Source: Yinghuangia soli (lineage in GTDB: Bacteria > Actinomycetota > Actinomycetes > Streptomycetales > Streptomycetaceae). From it: a stretch of 50,859 nt of DNA. A program made the translations under genes and the position numbers. This document shows positions 31,921 to 42,300 of this stretch, in pieces (positions within the stretch are counted from its first letter, which is position 1; every line of letters starts with the position of its first letter). The notes under the pieces were generated by a model that worked only from the letters and a program-made list of their open reading frames with translations, searched no databases and was not told where the DNA came from. The DNA lies in assembly GCF_021502675.1 (NCBI RefSeq), contig NZ_JAKFHA010000019.1, positions 102,320 to 153,178 of the forward strand. Direction: 5' to 3'.

Positions 31921-34900
31921 ATGCCGCCTGCCACCGCACGCCGCGATCTCGTGCTCGCCGTCGGCCCGTTCGAGGAGCCGAACGGACCGCTTGCGGTGGC
32001 CGCCCACCGCGCCGGCGCGCTCGGCGTCGTCGACCTCGGCCGGGACCGGGCAAGGGCTTTGGCCGCACTGGCCGAGGTGAGCCGCCGCCCGGAGCGGTCC
32101 TTCGGGGTGCGCGTGCCGCCGGGCTGCCCGCTGGCCCCCGGCGACCTTCCCGAGGCGGCGGATGTCGTGGTCCTGGCGCACGGTTCGCCGTGGCCGGTCG
32201 CCGCGGCCGGGCCCGGGCGGCGCGTCCTCGTCGAGGTCGTCTCGCCCGAGGAGGCCCGGGCGGCGGCCGCGGCCGGCGCGCACGGCCTGATCGCGGTCGG
32301 CCACGAAGCCGGCGGCCGGATCGGCGACTTGACCACCTTCGTGCTGCTGCAGCACCTGGTCGCGGATGCCGGACTGCGGCTTCCGGTGTGGGCCAGGGGC
32401 GGCATCGGCCCGCACACCGCCGCGGCGGCCGTGGCGGGCGGCGCCGCCGGGATCGTGCTGGACACCCAGCTCGCCCTGCTGGCGGAATCCGCACCGTGCC
32501 TGCCGGACCCGGTGGCCGCGGCATTGCGGTCGATGGACGGCGGGGAAACCGCCGTCCTGGAGGGACACCGGGTGTATTCCCGGCCGGATCTGCCGCTGCA
32601 TCGGCTTGCGGATGCAGCGGCGGCGATCGGCGGCGTCGGGTCCGTGCTCGGGGCGCGCGGCCTCGACCGGCAGTTGCTCCCCGTGGGACAGGACGGAGCA
32701 CTGGCCCGACGCTTTGCCGAGCGGTACGGCACGACCGGGCGGGCCGTTCGGGCCGTCCGGTCGGCCGTCACCGCGTCCCTGGCCGCGGCCGTGCGGCATA
32801 GGCCGCTGATGCCCGGCACCGACCGCGAACTCCCGGTGGTGCAGGGCCCGATGACCCGGGTCAGCGACCGCGCGGCGTTCGCCGACGAGGTCGCCGCGGG
32901 CGGCGGCCTGCCGTTCCTGGCGCTCGCCCTGATGGACGGCTCCTCGACCCGGCAGCTCCTCGAGGAGACCGCCGCGCGCCTCGGCGACCGCCGCTGGGGT
33001 GTCGGCCTGCTGGGCTTCGCGCCGCCCGAGCTGCGCGACGAGCAGCTCGCCGAAGTCGCCGCGGTCAAGCCGCCGTACGCGCTGATCGCGGGCGGCCGCC
33101 CGGACCAGGCCGCGCCCCTGGAGGCGGCCGGCATCCGGACCTACCTGCACGTGCCCTCCCCCGGGCTGCTCGACCAGTTCCTGCGTGCCGGGGCCCGCCG
33201 GTTCGTGTTCGAAGGCCTCGAATGCGGCGGCCACGTCGGCCCGCGCGCCAGCTTCCCGCTGTGGGAGGCGCAGGTGGACCTGCTCCTCGCACACGCCCGG
33301 CGCACCGGCCGCGCGTCCGACCTCGACGTGCTGTTCGCGGGCGGCATCCACGATGCGCGCTCCGCCGCGATGGCCGCCGCCGCGGCCGCGCCGCTGGCCG
33401 AACTGGGCGCCCGCATCGGGGTTTTGATGGGGACCGCGTATCTGTTCACCGAGGAGGCCGTGGCGGCCGGGGCGATCCTGCCCGGCTTCCAGCAGGCCGC
33501 GGTCGACTGCCGGGCCACCGAGCTGCTGCAGACCGCACCGGGGCACGCCACGCGCTGCGCGGGGACCCCGTTCGTGTCCGCGTTCGCCGAGGCCCGAGCG
33601 GACCTGGAGGCGCGCGGCGTTCCGCACCGCGAGATGTGGGCGCAGCTGGAGGAGCTGAACCTGGGCCGGCTGCGCATCGCGAGCAAGGGCGTGGTGCGCG
33701 ACGGTGCGGCGCTGGTGCAGGTCGACGAGGAGACGCAGCACCGCGAAGGGATGTTCATGCTCGGCCAGGTCGCCGCCCTGCGGGGTGCGCCGACCACGGT
33801 GGCCGAGCTGCACGGCGAGGTGACCGAAGGGGCGACCGCGTATCTGGCGGCGCGCGCCCAGGTGTTGGGGATCGTGGAGGAGGAGCCGGTGGCCGAGGCC
33901 GAACCGCTGGACGTGGCGATCGTGGGCATGGCGTGCGTGCTGCCCGGGGCCGCGGACCTGGAGGCGTTCTGGCGCAATGTGGTGACCGGCGCGGACGCGG
34001 TGACCGAGGTGCCGCGGGAACGCTGGGACCACGACAAGTACTTCGATCCGGCGGCGGTCAAGGACCCGCTGGGGAAAACGCCGTCCAAGTGGGGCGGGTT
34101 CGTCCCGCCGATCCCGTTCGACGCGCCCGCATACGGCATCCCGCCGGCGTCGCTGGCCTCGATCGAGCCCGCGCAGTTGCTCGCCCTGCACGTCGCCTCG
34201 CGCGCGCTGGACGACGCCGGGTACGGCGACGGCCGCGAGTTCGACCGCGGCCGCACCTCGGTCATCTTCGGCGCCGAGGCGGGCACCGACCTGGCCGGGG
34301 CGTACGGCTTCCGGTCGCTGTACCCGGCCTACTTCGGCGACCTGCCCGCCGACCTGGACGCGCAGCTTCCCAAGCCCACCGAGGACTCCTTCCCCGGCGT
34401 ACTGGCCAACGTCATCGCCGGGCGCATCGCCAACCGCCTCGACCTGGGCGGCGTGAATTACACCGTGGACGCCGCCTGCGCGGCCTCGCTCGCCGCGCTC
34501 GACCTGGCCTGCAAGGAGCTCGTGCAGGGCAGCAGCGACGTGGTGCTGTGCGGCGGTGTGGACACCCACAACGGCATCAACGACTTCCTGATGTTCTCCT
34601 CGGTGCACGCGCTTTCCCCGTCGGGGAGGTGCGCGACCTTCGACTCCGCGGCGGACGGCATCGCCCTCGGCGAGGGTGCCGCCTGCCTGGTCCTCAAGCG
34701 CCTCGAGGACGCGGAGCGCGACGGCGACCGGGTGTACGCGGTGGTCAAGGGCGTCGGCGGGTCCAGCGACGGCCGCTCGCTCGGCCTGACCGCGCCGCGG
34801 CCCGAAGGCCAGCGCCGGGCGCTGGAACGCGCGTACGCCCGGGCCGGCGTCTCGCCCGCGCAGATCGGCCTCGTGGAGGCGCACGGCACCGGGACCGTGG

Positions 34901-37900
34901 TCGGCGACCGCGCCGAACTGGAGACGCTGACCGAGGTGTTCACCGCGCACGGCGCGGCGGCCGGGGGCTGCGCGCTGGGCTCGGTCAAGTCGCAGATCGG
35001 GCACACCAAGTGCGCGGCGGGCCTGGCCGGGCTGATCAAGGCCACGCTGGCGCTGCACCACGGCGTACGCCCGCCGACCCTGCACGTGCGCGAGCCCAAT
35101 GCCGCGTGGGACCCGGGGACCAGCCCGTTCTTCTTCGACGGTCAGGCCCGCCCGTGGGCCGAGGAGGACCCGGCGCTGCGCCGCGCGGGAGTGAGCGCGT
35201 TCGGGTTCGGCGGCACCAACTTCCATGCGGTGCTTGCCGGGCACGCGGCTCCGGTCCGGGAATGCGAGGCCGACGTGCTGGGCAGCGCGGCGCTGGCCGA
35301 GTGGCCTGCGGAGCTGTTCTGCTTCGCGGGCGAGGACCACACCGAGGCGGTGCGCGCGCTCGACAAGCTCGCCGCACTGCTGGACGACCGTGCCCCGCGC
35401 ACCCTGCGCGGGCTCGCCGCCCTGGCGGCGGAGACGGTCGCGGCGGCGGCCGGGGCGCCCGTGCAGGTCGCCCTGGTCGCCGCCGATCTCGAGGACCTGC
35501 GGGTCAAGCTGGCCCGGGCCCGGGACGGCGTGGACGACCCGGCGGGCGAGGTGTTCCACCGGCGCCCGGCCGGGGCCGGCGCGGACCGGGCGGCGCCCGG
35601 GCAGGTCGCGTTCCTCTACCCGGGCCAGGGCAGCCAGCGACCCGGCATGCTCGCCGACCTGTTCGTGGCGTTCCCCGGGCTGCGCGATGTGCTGGGCGAG
35701 GCCCTGCCCGCGACCGTCGAGGCGATGTTCCCGCCCGCCGCGTTCACCGCCGCGGACCGCGAGGCCGCGCACACCCGCATCACCGACACGCGCACCGCGC
35801 AGCCCGCGCTCGGCGTGGCCGAGGTGGCCATGACGCGCCTGCTGGCGAAGCTCGGCGTACGGCCCGACCTCGCCGCGGGCCACAGCTACGGCGAGCTGGC
35901 CGCGCTGTGGGCGGCCGGTGCGTACGACAGTGCGACGCTGCTGCGGCTGAGCAGCGCCCGCGCGGCGGCCATCCTCGGGGCCGCGGGCACCGATCCGGGG
36001 GCGATGGCCGCGGTCGCGGCTCCGGCCGAACGGCTCGGCCCGCTGCTGACGCTGCTCAACCTCAACAACAACCTGATGCCGGGCAGCAACGGCTCCGGGC
36101 CGCGCGGCGGGGTGGTCGCGGCGAACCTGAACACCCCCGCGCAGACCGTGATCTCCGGGCCGACCCCGGCGCTGGAGGCCGCGGTGGCCGCGCTGGAGGC
36201 CGAGGGCATCCAGGCCCGGCGGCTCCCGGTGGCGTGCGCGTTCCACAGCGCGGTGGTGGCCGGCGCGTCCGGCGAACTGGCCCGGGTGCTGGCCGATCTC
36301 CCGGTCGACGCACCGCAGTTCCCGGTCTGGTCGAACGGCACCGCAGCGGCCTACCCGCGCGATGCGGAAGCGGTGCGCGGGCTGCTGGCCCGGCAGGTGG
36401 CCGAGCCGGTGCGGTTCGTCGAGCAGATCGAGGCGATGTACGCGGCCGGGGCCCGCGTCTTCGTCGAGGCGGGGCCCGGCCGGGCGCTGACCGGGATGGT
36501 CCGGGCGATCCTCGGGGACCGCCCGCACACCGCGGTGGCGTGCGACGTGCCCGGCGAGTCCGGCCTGCGCCGCCTGCTGGCGGCGCTGGCCGAACTCGCG
36601 GTCGCCGGTGTGCCGGTGGCGGTCGGCGAGCTGACCCGGGGCCGGTTCGGCAGCGCCGACACGCAGCCCGCCAAGCTGCCCGCGTGGCAGGTGGACGGGC
36701 ATCTGGTCCGGATGGCCGACGGCACGCCGGTCGCGGGCGGGCTGCGGCCCGCCGAGCCGGTCCGGCCTCCGGTGGTCGTGCAGGCCGCCGGAGGCGGGAC
36801 CGCGGCGGCGGCGACCGCACCGGACCCGCGCGAGACCGCGGTACTGCAGTACCTCGCGGGGGCACGGGAGTTGGTCGCGGCGCAGCGCGACGTACTGCTC
36901 GGGTTCCTGGGGACGGGTCCGGCGCCGCAGTACGTGCCGGCACCGGCGGTGCCTGCCGCCGCGTACTCGGCTCAGCAGGCTCCGGCGCCCGCAGCGCAGA
37001 CGGCGGCTGCGGCTCCGGCCGCAGCCGATCGGCAGGCGGCCGCGGCGCAGGCCGAACCGGTCGCCGCCGTAGTGGAGTTGCTGGATGCGGAGCGCGCGCT
37101 GGATGCCGTCCTGGACGTGATCGGCACGCGCACCGGCTACCCGCGCGACATGCTCGACACCGGCCTGGACCTGGAGGCCGACCTGTCGATCGACTCGATC
37201 AAGCGCACCGAGATCATCGGCGAACTCGCCATGCGGCTGGACATGCTGGACGAGGCGCTCGTGGAGCGGCTGGCCCGGGTCAAGACGATCAGTGCGATCG
37301 TCGAGGGCCTGGTGGAGCACGCCGCGGGCCGGGCGGGCGGCGGCGAAGCAACGGAGTCGGCGCCGGCCGCGGACGGGTCGTCCGAAGCCGGCGGATCCGG
37401 AGCGGTGATGGAGGCGGCCGAGGCGGCGTCGGGCTGGTTCGCCCGCCCCGGCGGCGCCGACGAGACCGCGCCGACGCCCGACCCGGACGACGCGTCCGCA
37501 GTCGGCCGCGGAGCGGTTGCCGGATCGGCGGCTGCGTCCGCGGCAGCAGCCGATGCCGGGGCTGTTTCCGCGGACGAACCGGACTCCCGGAGCCGCTGGT
37601 TCGAGCGCGGTGCGGGTGCCGGGCCGGACGCGGGCGCGGGGGCACCGGCCGACCCGGGCGCGAGCGCGGGCGTGGGCGTGGGCGCGGGCGTCGGTGCGGC
37701 GGCGGAGCGGGCCGTGTTCGGCGGGATAACCGCATCGGGCAGCGCCGCCGCGCAGCCCGACGGGGTGCCGCTGCGGCACGTCGTCGACCTCGTCGAATAC
37801 ACCGTCGCGCCGTACACCGCCGAGCAGATCGCCCGGGCGGTCTACGCCAAGTCGGTGGTCCTGATCGCCGACGCGCACGGCATCGCGCTCGCGCTCGCCG

Positions 37901-39318
37901 ATCTGCTGGAGCGGCACGGCGCCTCCGTGCGCATCGCCGAGCCCGGCCAGGCGCTGCCCGACGCGCAGGCCGATGCGCTGGTGCACCTCGGTGCCCTGCG
38001 TCCCGACGAACTCCCGGTTCTGCTGGATGACTTCGGACTGATCCGCGATGCCTTGACGGGCGGTGCCCGGCATCTGGTCCTGGCCACCGGCTGCGGCGGC
38101 GCGTTCGGCCGCGACCCCGGGCAGACCGCGGAGGGCGCGTACGCCGGGATCGGCCTGGCCGGCTTCGGCCGGACCGCGGCGCACGAGTACCCGGACACCG
38201 TCGTGCGGGTCGTGGACGTCGACCCCAAGGAGGAGCCGGGCGCGATCGCCGCGCAGCTGCTCGGCATGCTGGCCGAGGTGCCGGGCGACGGCTCCCCGGT
38301 GGTCGTCGGGCTGGGTTCCGCCGTGCCCGCGGCACCCGGTGCTCCCCTGGTGCGCCGGGCGCTGGACGTGCGGGTGACCGAGATGCCCGCCGCGGCGCCG
38401 GTGCCCGGTCTGGGCCGCGACTCGGTGGTGCTGCTGACCGGCGGGGCGCGCGGGATCACCGCGCGGATCGCGGTCGGGCTGGCCGCGGCGTACGGCTGCC
38501 ACATCGAACTGGTCGGGCGTACCGCGGACACCGGGCCCGAGGACCCGGCGATCGCCGCGGTGACGGACAAGGCCGCGCTGCGGGCTGCGCTCATCGCGGC
38601 CGGGCTGCGCAAGCCGGCCGCCATCGAGGCCGAGATCGCGCAAGTGCTGGCCCGGCGCGAGGTCCGCGCCACGCTCGACGCCCTGGGCCGGCATGCCGCG
38701 TCGGTGCGGATCCACGCCGCCGATGTGCGCGATGCGGCGGCCGTGCGGGACGTGGTGGCCGATGTGTACGCCCGGCACGGGCGGCTGGACGGCATCGTGC
38801 ACGGCGCCGGGATGCTGGACGACCGGCTGCTGAAGGACAAGTCCGAGGAGTCGTTCGCGCAGGTCTTCACCACCAAGGTGGTGGGTGCGCAGGCGCTTGC
38901 CGATGCGGTGCTGGGGCGTCCGGTGCCGGCGCGGCCCGGGTTCATGGTGCTGTTCGGCAGCGTCGCGGGCGTGTTCGGGAACCGCGGCCAGGCCGACTAC
39001 GCGGCCGCCAACGACGCCCTCGACACGCTGGCCCACCTGTGGCGGCACGCGCCCGGTGCGGAGTCGCCCGCGGACCGCGTGCTCGGACTGGACTGGGGTC
39101 CTTGGGCGGCGGCCGGCGGCGGGATGGTGACCGCGGAACTGGAGCGCCACTACGAGCGGCTGGGCATGCCGCTGATCGCCCCGGACGCGGGCGTGGCGGC
39201 GATGCTGGCCGAGCTCGGCTCGGGCACCGGCGCGCAGGCCGTGTACCTGTGCCCGCCGCGGACCGCCGCGGCCGCCGACGCGGGCGACGCTGCGCCGGCT
39301 CCGGAGGCCGGGCGATGA
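31921..39318 (+). CDS. PUFA/secondary-lipid-type polyketide synthase 1: NMO-NMO-KS-AT-ACP-KR
   Basis: A 2465-residue iterative-type synthase. Residues ~1-285 and ~290-645 are two nitronate-monooxygenase/PfaD-like barrels (AVGHEAGGRIGD and GLECGGHVGP phosphate-loop regions). KS ~661-1110 has the complete triad C853, H988, H1028 and the PUFA-type DAACAASL. AT ~1228-1570 has S1322 in GHSYGE and AFHS. A single ACP ~1722-1800 has S1759 in DLSIDSIK, the PUFA-synthase form. A Gly/Ala-rich linker (~1800-1920) precedes a long KR ~1925-2455 (TGGARGI 2173, S2347, Y2360, N2364). Strong AAGGAG site; its stop overlaps PKS2 (ATGA). It should load, extend and reduce an acyl chain, with the barrels as possible enoyl reductases (inference). 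S. coelicolor carries a comparable 'EPA-like' locus. Confidence 0.92.
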   Translation: MPPATARRDLVLAVGPFEEPNGPLAVAAHRAGALGVVDLGRDRARALAALAEVSRRPERSFGVRVPPGCPLAPGDLPEAADVVVLAHGSPWPVAAAGPGRRVLVEVVSPEEARAAAAAGAHGLIAVGHEAGGRIGDLTTFVLLQHLVADAGLRLPVWARGGIGPHTAAAAVAGGAAGIVLDTQLALLAESAPCLPDPVAAALRSMDGGETAVLEGHRVYSRPDLPLHRLADAAAAIGGVGSVLGARGLDRQLLPVGQDGALARRFAERYGTTGRAVRAVRSAVTASLAAAVRHRPLMPGTDRELPVVQGPMTRVSDRAAFADEVAAGGGLPFLALALMDGSSTRQLLEETAARLGDRRWGVGLLGFAPPELRDEQLAEVAAVKPPYALIAGGRPDQAAPLEAAGIRTYLHVPSPGLLDQFLRAGARRFVFEGLECGGHVGPRASFPLWEAQVDLLLAHARRTGRASDLDVLFAGGIHDARSAAMAAAAAAPLAELGARIGVLMGTAYLFTEEAVAAGAILPGFQQAAVDCRATELLQTAPGHATRCAGTPFVSAFAEARADLEARGVPHREMWAQLEELNLGRLRIASKGVVRDGAALVQVDEETQHREGMFMLGQVAALRGAPTTVAELHGEVTEGATAYLAARAQVLGIVEEEPVAEAEPLDVAIVGMACVLPGAADLEAFWRNVVTGADAVTEVPRERWDHDKYFDPAAVKDPLGKTPSKWGGFVPPIPFDAPAYGIPPASLASIEPAQLLALHVASRALDDAGYGDGREFDRGRTSVIFGAEAGTDLAGAYGFRSLYPAYFGDLPADLDAQLPKPTEDSFPGVLANVIAGRIANRLDLGGVNYTVDAACAASLAALDLACKELVQGSSDVVLCGGVDTHNGINDFLMFSSVHALSPSGRCATFDSAADGIALGEGAACLVLKRLEDAERDGDRVYAVVKGVGGSSDGRSLGLTAPRPEGQRRALERAYARAGVSPAQIGLVEAHGTGTVVGDRAELETLTEVFTAHGAAAGGCALGSVKSQIGHTKCAAGLAGLIKATLALHHGVRPPTLHVREPNAAWDPGTSPFFFDGQARPWAEEDPALRRAGVSAFGFGGTNFHAVLAGHAAPVRECEADVLGSAALAEWPAELFCFAGEDHTEAVRALDKLAALLDDRAPRTLRGLAALAAETVAAAAGAPVQVALVAADLEDLRVKLARARDGVDDPAGEVFHRRPAGAGADRAAPGQVAFLYPGQGSQRPGMLADLFVAFPGLRDVLGEALPATVEAMFPPAAFTAADREAAHTRITDTRTAQPALGVAEVAMTRLLAKLGVRPDLAAGHSYGELAALWAAGAYDSATLLRLSSARAAAILGAAGTDPGAMAAVAAPAERLGPLLTLLNLNNNLMPGSNGSGPRGGVVAANLNTPAQTVISGPTPALEAAVAALEAEGIQARRLPVACAFHSAVVAGASGELARVLADLPVDAPQFPVWSNGTAAAYPRDAEAVRGLLARQVAEPVRFVEQIEAMYAAGARVFVEAGPGRALTGMVRAILGDRPHTAVACDVPGESGLRRLLAALAELAVAGVPVAVGELTRGRFGSADTQPAKLPAWQVDGHLVRMADGTPVAGGLRPAEPVRPPVVVQAAGGGTAAAATAPDPRETAVLQYLAGARELVAAQRDVLLGFLGTGPAPQYVPAPAVPAAAYSAQQAPAPAAQTAAAAPAAADRQAAAAQAEPVAAVVELLDAERALDAVLDVIGTRTGYPRDMLDTGLDLEADLSIDSIKRTEIIGELAMRLDMLDEALVERLARVKTISAIVEGLVEHAAGRAGGGEATESAPAADGSSEAGGSGAVMEAAEAASGWFARPGGADETAPTPDPDDASAVGRGAVAGSAAASAAAADAGAVSADEPDSRSRWFERGAGAGPDAGAGAPADPGASAGVGVGAGVGAAAERAVFGGITASGSAAAQPDGVPLRHVVDLVEYTVAPYTAEQIARAVYAKSVVLIADAHGIALALADLLERHGASVRIAEPGQALPDAQADALVHLGALRPDELPVLLDDFGLIRDALTGGARHLVLATGCGGAFGRDPGQTAEGAYAGIGLAGFGRTAAHEYPDTVVRVVDVDPKEEPGAIAAQLLGMLAEVPGDGSPVVVGLGSAVPAAPGAPLVRRALDVRVTEMPAAAPVPGLGRDSVVLLTGGARGITARIAVGLAAAYGCHIELVGRTADTGPEDPAIAAVTDKAALRAALIAAGLRKPAAIEAEIAQVLARREVRATLDALGRHAASVRIHAADVRDAAAVRDVVADVYARHGRLDGIVHGAGMLDDRLLKDKSEESFAQVFTTKVVGAQALADAVLGRPVPARPGFMVLFGSVAGVFGNRGQADYAAANDALDTLAHLWRHAPGAESPADRVLGLDWGPWAAAGGGMVTAELERHYERLGMPLIAPDAGVAAMLAELGSGTGAQAVYLCPPRTAAAADAGDAAPAPEAGR

Positions 39319-42300
39319 CCGGAACCCGCGGCAGCGGCCGCGGCGGCGGCGACCAGGGCCCGCGGCCCACCGATGCGGCGATCGTCGGCATCGGCGCGGT
39401 GTTCCCGTCCGCACCCGACGCGCCCGCGTTCTGGACCAACATCGAGAAGGGCGTGGACGCCATCACGGACGTCCCGCCGAACCGCTGGGACCCTGACGTC
39501 TACTTCGCACCGGAGGCGGCGACCGGCCCGGTGCACGCCGACCGGTTCTACTGCCGCAAGGGCGGGTTCGTCGACGAGTACGCGACGTTCGACCCGACCC
39601 GGTTCGGCATCATGCCGGCCGCGGTGGACGGCGCCGAGCCGGACCAGTTGCTCGCGCTGCGCACCACCGCGGAGGCGATCGCGGACGCGGGCGGCGAGGA
39701 CCGGCTGCCGGACCGCAGCCGTATCGGGGTGGTGTTCGGGCGCGGCGGCTACATGGGCGTGGCCACCGCACGGCTGGACCAACGCGTCCGTACCGCACAT
39801 CAGTTGGTGTCGGTTCTGCGGCAGGTGGCGCCGGAGTTCGACGAGGCCAGGCTCGGCGCGATCCGCGAGGCGTTCCAGTCGGCGCTGGGCCCGGAGCGGC
39901 CGGACGCGTCGATCGGCCTGGTGCCCAGCTTCACCGCGTCGCGCATCGCGAACCGGTTGGACCTGGGCGGGCCGGCGTACACCGTGGACGCGGCCTGTGC
40001 GACGTCGCTGCTCGCGATCGACCACGCGGTGGCCGAACTGGCTTCCGGGCGCTGCGATGCGGTGATCGCGGGGGCCGTGCACCACTGCCATATCGCGACG
40101 TTGTGGAGCGTGTTCACGCAGTTGCGGGCGCTCAGCCCGGCGATGCGGATCCGGCCGTTCGACCGGGCCGCGGACGGCACGCTGATCTCCGAGGGCACCG
40201 GCGCGGTGGTCCTGAAGCGCTGGGCGGACGCGCTGCGCGACGGGGACCGGGTGTACGCGGTGGTGCGCGGGGTCGGGGTGGCCAGCGACGGCCGGGCGGC
40301 GAGCCTGATGAGTCCGCTCGCGGACGGTCAGCAGCGGGCACTCGACCGGGCCTGGCAGGCCGCGGGCCTGGACCCGCGCCCGGCCGGGGCGCTCGGGCTG
40401 CTGGAGGCGCACGGGACCGGGACGCCGCTCGGCGACGAGGTCGAACTCGACACGTTGGCAAGGGTCTTCGGGCCGGGTGGCGGCGGTGGACCGGATGTGG
40501 TGCTCGGTTCGGTCAAGTCGATGATCGGGCACGCGATGCAGGCCAGCGGCATGGCCGGGCTGCTCAAGGCGGTGTACGCGGTGCACCACGCCACGCTGCC
40601 GCCGACCCTCAACGTGGACGATCCGCACCCGGGGCTGGCGCGTACCCGGATGCGGCTGATCGGCGAGTCCGAGCCGTGGGAGGCCGGGCCGGGCGAGGTC
40701 CGCCGCGCGGCGGTGAACGCCTTCGGCTTCGGCGGCGTGAACACGCACGTCATCGTCGAGGAACCGCCGGTCGGGGCCAGGGTGGTGCCGCTGCCGGTGG
40801 ACCGCCTGCGGATCGGCCTGGCGGCGGAACCGGCGGCGGCCGCCGCGGGTGATACGTCGCCCGACGCCGTCGGACCTGCGCGTACCGCGACGTCCGAACC
40901 GCCGGTCCCCGACCTGTCCGACGTCCGGTCGCCCGATCTCCTCATGCTCACCGCGGCCGACGCTGCCGAGATGGCGGCGCTGCTGGCCGACCCGCGGCTT
41001 GCCGAGGGCGATCCGGCGGCCCGGGTCCGCGCGGCGGCCGGTCTCGGCCGGGCCGACGGGCCGTGCCGGCTCGCGCTGGTCGACCCGACCCCGCGGCGCC
41101 TGGAACTTGCCGCGCGGGTCGTGGCCCGCGGCGAACCGTGGCGCGGGCGCAGCGACTTGTGGTTCACGCCGCGTCCGCTGCTCGGGCCGCATGCCGCGGT
41201 TCCCGGGCGGGTCGCGTTCCTCTTCCCGGGCCTGGAGCCGGAGACGCAGCCGCCGCTGCACGACGTCGCGGACGCGTTCGGGATGGCCCGGCTGCCCGCG
41301 CAGGACACCAACGACATCGTCGGACGGGCCCTGGAAGCGCTGGGCAGCGGACGCCTGCTGGCCGCCGCGCTCGACCGGCTCGGCGTCCGTGCCGACGTCC
41401 TGGCCGGGCACAGCCTGGGCGAGTGGACCGCAATGGTGGTCGCGGGCATGTACCCGACCAGCGCGGTCGACGTCTTCCTCGACTCGCTGCGGCCGGGTTC
41501 GCTCGCGGTGCCCGACCTGGTGTATGCCGCGGTCGCCTGCGGTGCGCCCCGGGCCGCCGCGGCCTGCCAAGCGGTGGGCGGAGTCGTCGTCTCGCACGAG
41601 AACTGCCCGCATCAGTGCGTGGTGTGCGGTCCCGCGGACGCGGTGCGCCGCGTGCTGGAGGTACTGCGCACGGACGGCGTGCTGGGGCAGGAGCTCCCGT
41701 TCCGGTCCGGGTTCCACACGCCGATGTGGGAGCCGTACCTGGACCAGGTCAGGGACGCGTTCGGGCGGCTGCCGCTGCGTGCGGCGGAGGTGCCGGTGTG
41801 GTCGGCGACCAGTGTCGCCCCGTACCCGGGCGGTGCCGCGGAGGTGCGCGACCTGACCATCCGGCACCTGCTGGAGCCGGTGCGCTTCGGGGCGCTGGCG
41901 GAGCGCTTGTACGAGTCCGGGGTCCGCGCCTTCGTGCAGGTGGGCGCGGGCAGCCTGGGCGGGTTCGTGGACGATGCGCTGCGCGGCGCGGACGTCCTGA
42001 CGGTGGCCGCGCACGGGGCGCGGCAGCCGGGCCTCGCGGGGCTGGTGCGGGTCCAGGCGGCGTTGTGGGCCGAAGGACTGGCGGCGGCTTCGCAGCGGGA
42101 CGGCTCGGACGGGCCTGCCGAGGTGCAGACCGGTAGGGGCAGTGCCGTTGGTGGCAGCGGCAGTTCCGCTCCGGGCGGCGGCGGCAAGGCTCCGGTCCGG
42201 CGTACCGGTCCGGCGGTGCGGCTCGACCTCGGGTCGCCGATCGTGCGCCTGGACGCCGACGCGGTTCCGGCCGCTCCCCCGGCCTCCGCGCCGGTGCTGC

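Noticed and set aside
31789-39414. Very long open frame (over 2500 codons) on the minus strand opposite PKS1
   Set aside because: It lies antisense to a clear multidomain synthase, is Arg/Gln/Pro/His-rich and has no recognisable domain; it is a by-product of extreme third-position GC. Similar mirror frames over PKS2, mprF and other genes were dropped for the same reason.
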